From contig CAVGBM010000050.1 in the NCBI GenBank assembly GCA_963627445.1, positions 1-19,651 of the forward strand: DNA of 19,651 nt, read 5' to 3'. Of the stretch, positions 14,177 through 19,651 are shown one piece after another. The DNA is from F23-B02 sp963627445 (GTDB lineage: Bacteria; Bacillota; Clostridia; Oscillospirales; Oscillospiraceae). Position numbers and translations under genes: made by a program. The notes under the pieces were generated by a model, which was given only the letters and a program-made list of their open reading frames with translations, was not told the DNA's origin and made no database searches. Within the stretch, counting starts at the first letter, position 1. Every line of letters begins with the position of its first letter.

Positions 14177-15865
14177 TTAATCCACTTTGATGATTTTTTG
14201 CACGACTTCGGGCGGCAGCTTCACCACTTTGCGGTCATATGTGATAAGACCGTTGACTTCGTCCTCCACATCGCTCAGCTGGGTGTACACCGCTGCAGCA
14301 AGTCCCTGCTCGTATGCGGGGCGAATTTCGCCGCCGTAGAGCTTTTCGAGCGACTTTTGCAGCTCGTCTGCGGATTTAAGGCGCTTGTAGCCGAAATCTC
14401 TTGCATTGAAGCAGTGCCCCTCGCAGCGCAGATTGTAGCCGCCGAACTCGGACAGGAGAACGGCTCTGCCGAGCTTGTCGGGCTTGAAGTTATACTTTTT
14501 AAAATACACATGCAGGCTCTTTGTCTCGCCGATCTTCTGGTCGTGCCAGCCGGAGGCGTGGTCGACCGTGCGGGTCGGATCCATCTGCATGACCTTTGCG
14601 GCTATCCTCGCAGCGTCAAACTGACCCCAGCCCTCGTTGAATGGCACCCACATGGCAATGCACGGGCAGTTGTAAAGCGTTCCGATCATTTCGTTGAGCT
14701 CTGTCTCGTAGTGGGCGCGGCCTTCCATATCGTCACGGGCAAACAGCTTGTAGTTTTTGTCGCTCAGGTGCACGCCGGTGACGAGTGGGGCGGAGATGAT
14801 GACGGGGTTATACTGCCCACCGCCGTTTATCATGTCCTGCCACACGAGCATGCCCAGCCTGTCGCAGTGATAGTACCAGCGCAGCGGCTCGACCTTTATA
14901 TGCTTGCGCAGCATGTTAAAGCCCATGTCCTTTGCCGTCTGAATGTCGAAAATGAGCGCTTCGTCGCTCGGCGCGGTGTACATGCCGTCGGACCAATAGC
15001 CCTGGTCGAGCATGCCGTTGTGGAAATAGGGCTTTCCGTTTAAAAACAGGCGCTTTACGCCCTTGTCGTCCTTTTCGACGGAGAATTTGCGCATGGCAAA
15101 GTAGCTTTCGACCCTGTCCTCGCCGTAGACGACCGCAAAGTCGTAAAGCTTCGGGTGCTCCGGCGACCACGCCTCAAAGTCGGGGACGGGAATTTTCGCC
15201 GGCAGGGGATAGCGCTCGCCGTTAAACTCGGCGTAGGCCGTGTTACCGCCGACGGTCTCGGCAGATACCTCGACAAAGCTTTCGTCAAAATTCGGTGTTA
15301 TCTTTAATTTTTTGATGCAGTCCTCGGGAACGCACTCCGCCCACACGGTCTGCCAAATGCCGCTCTGCGGGGTGTACCAAATGCCGCCGCGCTCAAACTT
15401 CTGCTTGCCGCGAGCCTCATGTGCGGTGTCGGACAGGTCACGCACGCTGACGGAAATTTCGTTCACGCCCTTGCGCAGGAAACCCGTTGCGTCAAACTCA
15501 AACGGCAGGTAGCCGCCGCTGTGGCGAAAAGCCCGCAGACCGTTTATGTACACCGTGCACGACTGGTCGACCGCGCCGAAGTGCAGCAGCACTCTGCCCT
15601 CGTGCTCGGGGCACTCCCAATCACGGCGGTACCACAGATACTCGTCCGGCTTTAAAACACGCCCCACGCCCGACAGCTCGCACTCGGGGGAGAAGGGCAC
15701 GAGTATCTTGCCGTCCCACTTTTCCGGCTGCTTTTCACCGGCGGCGGTGATGGCATAATCCCACTCGCCGTTGAGGTTATAATACGAGTCCCTGCGCATC
15801 TGCGGACGGGGATATTCGGGAAGGATATTGTTTTTATCAAGGTGTTCGCCCCAAGTTGTCAACAT
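14177..15865 (-). CDS. Glycoside hydrolase family 2 protein (beta-glycosidase)
   Basis: A retaining beta-glycosidase, probably beta-galactosidase- or beta-glucuronidase-like. From the ATG at 15865 it has 562 residues: a jelly-roll sugar-binding domain (about 20-175), an immunoglobulin-like domain (about 180-260) and a TIM barrel (about 265-562). The acid/base Glu is in FNEGWGQ (E411) and the nucleophile Glu in LLSEFGGY (E473). An upstream ATG at 15883 is in frame, but GGAGGG sits between the two ATGs, 6 bases before the second, so the second is chosen. There is no signal peptide or membrane segment, so it is intracellular and needs an imported sugar. It ends with the barrel, lacking the C-terminal domains of LacZ. 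No sugar transporter or regulator adjoins it. Confidence 0.92.
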   Translation of the reverse strand: MLTTWGEHLDKNNILPEYPRPQMRRDSYYNLNGEWDYAITAAGEKQPEKWDGKILVPFSPECELSGVGRVLKPDEYLWYRRDWECPEHEGRVLLHFGAVDQSCTVYINGLRAFRHSGGYLPFEFDATGFLRKGVNEISVSVRDLSDTAHEARGKQKFERGGIWYTPQSGIWQTVWAECVPEDCIKKLKITPNFDESFVEVSAETVGGNTAYAEFNGERYPLPAKIPVPDFEAWSPEHPKLYDFAVVYGEDRVESYFAMRKFSVEKDDKGVKRLFLNGKPYFHNGMLDQGYWSDGMYTAPSDEALIFDIQTAKDMGFNMLRKHIKVEPLRWYYHCDRLGMLVWQDMINGGGQYNPVIISAPLVTGVHLSDKNYKLFARDDMEGRAHYETELNEMIGTLYNCPCIAMWVPFNEGWGQFDAARIAAKVMQMDPTRTVDHASGWHDQKIGETKSLHVYFKKYNFKPDKLGRAVLLSEFGGYNLRCEGHCFNARDFGYKRLKSADELQKSLEKLYGGEIRPAYEQGLAAAVYTQLSDVEDEVNGLITYDRKVVKLPPEVVQKIIKVD

Positions 15866-15896
15866 GCCGAGCCCTCCATACATTTAATATAAATTA

Positions 15897-15925
15897 ATTA
15901 TACAATATACTTACCCGTTTGATAA
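15897..15925 (-). promoter_or_regulatory. Probable promoter of the GH2 gene
   Basis: On the minus strand a perfect TATAAT (15897-15902) lies 17 bases from TTATCA (15920-15925), a poor -35 match. A poor -35 box fits a regulated promoter. Just upstream is the dyad TTTGC-N7-GCAAA (15934-15950). Confidence 0.55.
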
Positions 15926-15930
15926 GCCCC

Positions 15931-16057
15931 AATTTTGCGAACGCGGCAAATGCTTTATATTTTGACAAAAGGTGAACAAAGTGGCGAATTTTGCGTTGAT
16001 TTGCACACAATCGTTAATCATTTGTCAGGTTTTCAGGCCAAAATGAACGAAATTTTG
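15931..16057. repeat. Repeated AATTTTG motifs in the GH2-rnf divergent region
   Basis: AATTTTGCG occurs at 15931-15939 and 15987-15995, and a shorter AATTTTG at 16051-16057. The first copy forms part of the dyad TTTGC-N7-GCAAA. These lie between two divergent promoters in a 275-bp gap without an ORF and may be regulator-binding sites. A+T-rich composition makes chance matches possible. Confidence 0.35.
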
Positions 16058-16079
16058 ATAAAAATCGAGTCATTGAATG

Positions 16080-16108
16080 TAGACACCAAACATAGTTTAT
16101 GTTATATT
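16080..16108 (+). promoter_or_regulatory. Promoter of the rnf operon with internal palindrome
   Basis: TAGACA (16080-16085), 17 bases, TATATT (16103-16108), with a TG one base before the -10 box (extended -10). The spacer holds the perfect palindrome AACATA-GTT-TATGTT (16089-16103), placed where a repressor would block RNA polymerase. The leader is only about 25 bases and ends in AGAGGTG before the rnfC start. Confidence 0.65.
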
Positions 16109-16140
16109 TAACTTTGTCATAAAATAGAGAGGTGATGCAA

Positions 16141-17493
16141 ATGCCCTATAAGTTTCGTGGCGGCGTACATCCCAATTATATGAAGGCTCCGGAAGAACCG
16201 GTAGTCGTCGTAACCCCGCCGCCTCAGGTCATTGTTCCGATGGCACAGCACATCGGCGCACCCTGCCAGCCGCTGGTCGCGGTCGGTGATTATGTAACTA
16301 TGGGTCAGAAGATCGGCGATAACCCCGCCCCTGTTTCTGCTCCTATTCATTCTCCCGTATCTGGCAAGGTCGTAAAAATCGAGCCCAGACCCCATCCTCT
16401 GGGCGATATGATCATGGCAGTCGTCATTGAGAACGACTACCAGGATACCCCCTGCACCGACATGGCTCCCCTGACCGAGGAGCAGCTCAAGGACCCCGAA
16501 GCCATCCTCGCACGTCTGCGCGAGGCCGGTATCGTCGGCATGGGCGGTGCAATGTTCCCGACCGCTTTCAAGATCCGCGGCGGTCTGGGCAAGGTCGATA
16601 CTCTCATCATCAACGGTGCAGAGTGTGAGCCCTACCTCAACGGCGACCACTGGACGATGAAGCTTCATCCGGAGGAGCTGCTCAAGGGTATAGAGCTTGC
16701 ACGCATCGCAAGCGGACTGGACAAGGCGTACTACGGCATTGAGAAGAACAAGATGGACGCCATCGAGCTTCTCAACTCCAAGAACCCTGCTCAGTACGGT
16801 ATTGAGATCGTGCCCGAAGAGGTCAAGTACCCCCAGGGCGCTGAGAAAATGCAGATCAAGGCGATCACCAACCGTGAGGTCAAGCCCGGCGGTCTGCCCG
16901 CAGGCGTAGGCTGCAATGTCATCAGCACTCAGACTGCCTATGCTATCTATCAGGCATGCTACCTCGGCATCCCCTGCATCGAGCGTATCCTTACCGTAGG
17001 CGGCTCGGCAGTGGATAAGCCCCACAACCTCCAGTGCCGTATCGGTACTCCCTTCAGCTACATCGCAGAGCACTGCGGCGGCTTCATCAAGACCCCCAAG
17101 AAGATCGTTCTCGGCGGACCTATGATGGGTCTTATCGCAACCAGCCTCGATGCGGTCAACATCAAGGGTACCGCAGGCATCCTGTTCTTCACCGAGGAAG
17201 AGGACAAGACGGTCGAGAACCCCACCTGCATCCGCTGCGGTAAGTGCATTACCGTGTGCCCGATGGGACTTGAGCCTGTCTACATGTACATGTACTTCAA
17301 GAAGGGCGACTTCGAGAATATGAAGAAGTACCACATTCTTGATTGTTTCGAGTGCGGCAGCTGTTCCTACAACTGCCCCGGCAGAATGCCCCTTACTCAC
17401 TCCTTCAAGACCGCAAAGCTTCTGTTTGCCAAGAAGGCTGCGGACGAGAAGGCTCGTGCAGAGGCGGCAGCAAAGGAGGCGGAGAATAAATGA
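16141..17493 (+). CDS. rnfC: Rnf complex subunit RnfC (NADH-binding, two 4Fe-4S)
   Basis: Peripheral cytoplasmic subunit of the Rnf complex, where NAD+ is reduced with electrons from ferredoxin. From the ATG at 16141 it has 450 residues; GTG and ATG codons at 16132 and 16135 are in frame but overlap the ribosome binding site. An N-terminal barrel-sandwich (KFRGGVHP) is followed by GIVGMGGAMFPT (130-141) and NGAECEPYL (158-166), the FMN/NADH fold. Two 4Fe-4S motifs follow: C363-x2-C366-x2-C369-x3-C373 and C402-x2-C405-x2-C408-x3-C412. The tail is Ala/Lys/Glu-rich. It overlaps rnfD by four bases. Arg CGT and other codons differ from the CGC-rich recJ/rel genes, suggesting high expression. Confidence 0.97.
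   Translation: MPYKFRGGVHPNYMKAPEEPVVVVTPPPQVIVPMAQHIGAPCQPLVAVGDYVTMGQKIGDNPAPVSAPIHSPVSGKVVKIEPRPHPLGDMIMAVVIENDYQDTPCTDMAPLTEEQLKDPEAILARLREAGIVGMGGAMFPTAFKIRGGLGKVDTLIINGAECEPYLNGDHWTMKLHPEELLKGIELARIASGLDKAYYGIEKNKMDAIELLNSKNPAQYGIEIVPEEVKYPQGAEKMQIKAITNREVKPGGLPAGVGCNVISTQTAYAIYQACYLGIPCIERILTVGGSAVDKPHNLQCRIGTPFSYIAEHCGGFIKTPKKIVLGGPMMGLIATSLDAVNIKGTAGILFFTEEEDKTVENPTCIRCGKCITVCPMGLEPVYMYMYFKKGDFENMKKYHILDCFECGSCSYNCPGRMPLTHSFKTAKLLFAKKAADEKARAEAAAKEAENK
17472..17479 (+). promoter_or_regulatory. Ribosome binding site of rnfD, inside rnfC tail codons
   Basis: AAAGGAGG is read in the rnfC frame as part of GCA-AAG-GAG-GCG (Ala-Lys-Glu-Ala). Its GGAGG ends 10 bases before the rnfD ATG. 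Confidence 0.85.
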
Positions 17494-18509
17494 AAGCAAA
17501 AGAATATACCTTTGACGCCTCCTACCAGCCTCAGGTAAGGACGAATACCGACACGTCCCGCATCATGCTCGACGTTATCATCGCCCTTGTTCCCGCAATG
17601 GTAGTCGGTATCATAATGTTCGGTGTGAAAGCACTGATGCTCATCGCGGTCTCCGTCGCCTCGGCGGTGTTCTGGGAGTGGGGCTACCGCAAGCTCATGA
17701 AGAAGCCGAGCTCCATAGGCGATCTTTCCGCCTGTGTTACCGGTATCCTCGTCGCTCTGGTCATTCCTGTCGGAGCACCCTGGTGGATGCCTGTTGTCGG
17801 CACCTTCTTTGCAATGGTCATCGTAAAGCAGCTTTACGGCGGCATCGGCAAGAACTTCCTCAACCCCGCACTTGCGGCAAGAGCTTTCCTCATGGCCTCC
17901 TGGCCTGTCATCATGACCACCTGGGCAGTTCCCTCTGTCCTGAGCAAGGTCGTTGACGGAACCACCATGGCTACCCCCTTGAGCATCCTCAAGGCCGGTA
18001 CCGAGACTATGCCCGACTACTTCAGCTTCGGCAACATGTTCATCGGCTCGATGCCCGGCTGCATCGGCGAGGTGAGCGCTGTTGCGCTGCTTGTTGGCGG
18101 CATTTACCTGCTTATCCGCAAGGTCATCAACTGGCGTATCCCCGTTGCCTTCATCGGCACCGTCGCCATCCTGACCGTTATCTTCCCGAGAAACGGCTAC
18201 TCCAACATCGATTGGATGGTCTACAACCTGCTTTCCGGCGGCCTGCTTCTCGGTGCCATCTTCATGGCAACTGACTACTCCTCCAGCCCCGTAACTCTCA
18301 ACGGCCAGCTGCTGTACGGCTTCGGCTGCGGCGCTCTGACCGTTCTGATCCGTTACTTCGGCGGCTATCCCGAGGGCGTTTCCTACGCCATCCTCATCAT
18401 GAACCTGTGCGCATGGGCTATCGATAAGGCCACCCGCGGCCGCCAGTTCGGCGTGACCAAGGAAGACCTCAAGGCAGCCAAGAAGGCAGCAAAGGAGGCA
18501 AAGGCATAA
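17490..18509 (+). CDS. rnfD: Rnf complex membrane subunit RnfD (covalent FMN)
   Basis: Integral membrane flavoprotein of the Rnf pump, homologous to NqrB. The 339 residues include about nine hydrophobic segments. The flavinylation motif is DGTTMATPL, with T162 the expected FMN-linked threonine. Other RnfD blocks are GGIGKNFLNPALAARAFL (near 117-134) and the late ATDYSSSPVT. The C-terminal tail KAAKKAAKEAKA is strongly basic and probably cytoplasmic. It overlaps rnfC by four bases and rnfG by one. It follows the clostridial order rnfC-D-G-E(-A-B). FMN attachment needs ApbE, which is not in the window. Confidence 0.96.
   Translation: MKAKEYTFDASYQPQVRTNTDTSRIMLDVIIALVPAMVVGIIMFGVKALMLIAVSVASAVFWEWGYRKLMKKPSSIGDLSACVTGILVALVIPVGAPWWMPVVGTFFAMVIVKQLYGGIGKNFLNPALAARAFLMASWPVIMTTWAVPSVLSKVVDGTTMATPLSILKAGTETMPDYFSFGNMFIGSMPGCIGEVSAVALLVGGIYLLIRKVINWRIPVAFIGTVAILTVIFPRNGYSNIDWMVYNLLSGGLLLGAIFMATDYSSSPVTLNGQLLYGFGCGALTVLIRYFGGYPEGVSYAILIMNLCAWAIDKATRGRQFGVTKEDLKAAKKAAKEAKA
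18491..18498 (+). promoter_or_regulatory. Ribosome binding site of rnfG, inside rnfD tail codons
   Basis: AAAGGAGG is read in the rnfD frame as part of GCA-AAG-GAG-GCA (Ala-Lys-Glu-Ala). Its GGAGG ends 10 bases before the rnfG ATG, exactly as for rnfD. Confidence 0.85.
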
Positions 18510-19060
18510 TGAAGAAGATACTTAAGCTTACTATGATCCTTTTCCTCATTTCTGCGATCGTTGCAGGCGTTCTCGGCGTTGTGTACGAGCTCACCGTTGA
18601 CAGGATCAACGAGATCGCAGCTCAGAAGACTGCTGATGCATACGCAGAAGTCCTTGCTGCAAAGGATTACAAGGAAGTGCAGTACACCGGTGACGACACC
18701 GCCATCGATAAGATCTCCCAGGCTATTGCCGAGGACGGAAGCACCTCCGGCTATGTCGTTGAGACCACCGTTACCGGCAGCCAGGGCAGCATCACCATTA
18801 TAATCGGTGTTGACAACGATTATAAGTGCACCGGCATATCCATCACAGAGTCCAGCGAGACCTCCGGCCTCGGCGCCGTTGCGTCCAGCCCCAGCGATAA
18901 GGGCGTTGCGTTCCGTGCACAGTTTGTCGGCCAGGGCTCTGATGTCCAGCTTGCAAAGAAGGGCGGCACCATTGAAGCCCTTACCGGTGCAACCATCACA
19001 TCCACCGCAGTTACCAACGCAGTAGCCTCCGCTACCGCGGCCTGCGAGAGTCTGGGTTAA
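18509..19060 (+). CDS. rnfG: Rnf complex subunit RnfG (covalent FMN)
   Basis: Membrane-anchored flavoprotein of Rnf, homologous to NqrC, with an FMN-binding domain outside the membrane. The 183 residues start with one transmembrane helix (about 5-27), then an FMN_bind domain with TSGLGAVASSP (118-128) and the flavinylation motif LTGATITST, whose T162 is the expected FMN-linked threonine. The start overlaps the rnfD stop (TAATG). Length is usual for clostridial RnfG. rnfE follows after 14 bases. Confidence 0.96.
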   Translation: MKKILKLTMILFLISAIVAGVLGVVYELTVDRINEIAAQKTADAYAEVLAAKDYKEVQYTGDDTAIDKISQAIAEDGSTSGYVVETTVTGSQGSITIIIGVDNDYKCTGISITESSETSGLGAVASSPSDKGVAFRAQFVGQGSDVQLAKKGGTIEALTGATITSTAVTNAVASATAACESLG

Positions 19061-19074
19061 GGAGGTAGACTTAA

Positions 19075-19651
19075 ATGAACATTAAAAAACAGTTTAAGGA
19101 AGGCCTTATCACCAATAACCCCGTTCTTGTTCAGCTTATCGGTATGTGCGCCACGATGGCGATCACCACGAGCCTCTTTAACGGCGTAGGCATGGGTCTG
19201 TCCGTTCTCATCATTCTGACCTGCTGCAACGTTGTTGTTTCCGCGATCAGAAAGGTAATACCCAACGAGATCCGTCTTGCAATATTCGTTGTTGTCATCG
19301 CGGGCTTCGTCACGATAGTTGACCTGCTGCTGCAGGCATTCGTCCCCGCACTTAGCGAGGCTCTGGGCGTTTTCATCCCGCTCATCGTCGTTAACTGCAT
19401 CATCATCGGTCGTGCAGAGGCATTCTGCCAGAAGAACACCATCGGCGCATCCTTCTTCGACGGTATATTCCAAGGTCTGGGCTACACCATCGTTCTGGTC
19501 GTTATGTGCCTTATCCGTGAGCTTCTCGGCTTCGGCACCATCGGCGGCGGCCTTCTCGATCCTGTCAAGGGCCTGACTCTTGACGGTACCGGTTCGGGCT
19601 TTGCCGTGTTCGGAGCCGATTTCCAGGGCGCAATGGTTCTGACCATGCCCT
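19075..19651 (+). CDS. rnfE: Rnf complex membrane subunit RnfE (partial, runs off the right edge)
   Basis: Integral membrane subunit that, with RnfA, forms the ion/electron path of Rnf. The first 192 codons are present with no stop; the family is usually about 200-230 residues, so only the end is missing. RnfE rather than RnfA is indicated by RKVIPNEIRLAIFVVVIAGF (about 58-77) and IPLIVVNCIIIGRAEAF (about 102-118), which carry the conserved cysteine for the intramembrane 2Fe-2S cluster shared with RnfA; another cysteine pair lies near residue 49. GGAGG stands 9 bases before the ATG. rnfA and rnfB are expected to follow. Confidence 0.95.
   Translation, partial: MNIKKQFKEGLITNNPVLVQLIGMCATMAITTSLFNGVGMGLSVLIILTCCNVVVSAIRKVIPNEIRLAIFVVVIAGFVTIVDLLLQAFVPALSEALGVFIPLIVVNCIIIGRAEAFCQKNTIGASFFDGIFQGLGYTIVLVVMCLIRELLGFGTIGGGLLDPVKGLTLDGTGSGFAVFGADFQGAMVLTMP

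Noticed and set aside
16011..16028. Possible Rex redox-repressor site upstream of rnf
   Set aside because: TCGTTAA-N4-TTGTCAG matches the first half of TTGTTAA-N4-TTAACAA but the second half is poor, and it lies about 50 bases above the -35 box.
16117..17499. 460-codon open frame on the minus strand
   Set aside because: Complement of rnfC with its two ferredoxin-type cysteine motifs; no start signal of its own.

Overview
The window looks like chromosomal DNA from a Gram-positive anaerobe of the Bacillota, probably a gut Clostridia of the Oscillospiraceae/Ruminococcaceae type. The reasons are a recJ-rel-dtd operon, a nupNOPQ-type nucleoside ABC transporter with a BMP lipoprotein, an rnfCDGE cluster in clostridial order, strong GGAGG ribosome binding sites, and G+C-rich genes separated by A+T-rich promoters. 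Taxonomy is inferred from gene content; no marker gene was compared.

Layout. (1) 1-794 has no intact gene. A minus-strand promoter, TPP riboswitch and intrinsic terminator at the left edge must control a thiamine gene lying outside the window. Next come a 3' gene remnant, a 66-bp element with 12-bp inverted repeats, and more short repeats. A tRNA-Leu(UAA) with its own promoter and terminator closes the region. (2) 959-6858 is a tightly overlapping plus-strand operon: recJ, rel (bifunctional ppGpp enzyme), dtd, an MBL-fold hydrolase and a small COG2426 membrane protein, ending in a strong bidirectional terminator. (3) 6870-12804 on the minus strand holds deoD, the BMP lipoprotein gene (nupN-like) and nupOPQ-like transporter genes. 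An intrinsic terminator and a fresh promoter separate nupN from nupOPQ. (4) 12806-14105 on the plus strand, divergent from deoD, holds udk and tdk. (5) 14177-15865 on the minus strand encodes a cytoplasmic GH2 glycosidase. (6) 16080-19651 on the plus strand is the rnf operon: rnfC, rnfD, rnfG and the first 192 codons of rnfE, which runs off the end.

How it works together. Regions 3 and 4 form a nucleoside uptake and salvage block: BMP/ABC import, purine nucleoside phosphorolysis, and uridine/cytidine and thymidine phosphorylation. The deoD and udk promoters lie back to back with their -35 boxes one base apart. Region 2 couples DNA repair, the stringent response and D-aminoacyl-tRNA proofreading. 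The Rnf complex couples ferredoxin:NAD+ electron transfer to ion pumping.

I found no CRISPR array, phage, toxin-antitoxin or defence locus, and no gene set that looks like an undescribed system. The most unusual items are small: the palindromic element and gene remnant near the left end, the split transcription of the nucleoside transporter, a palindrome inside the rnf promoter, and the repeated Ala-Lys-Glu-Ala tail codons of rnfC and rnfD that double as the ribosome binding sites of rnfD and rnfG.
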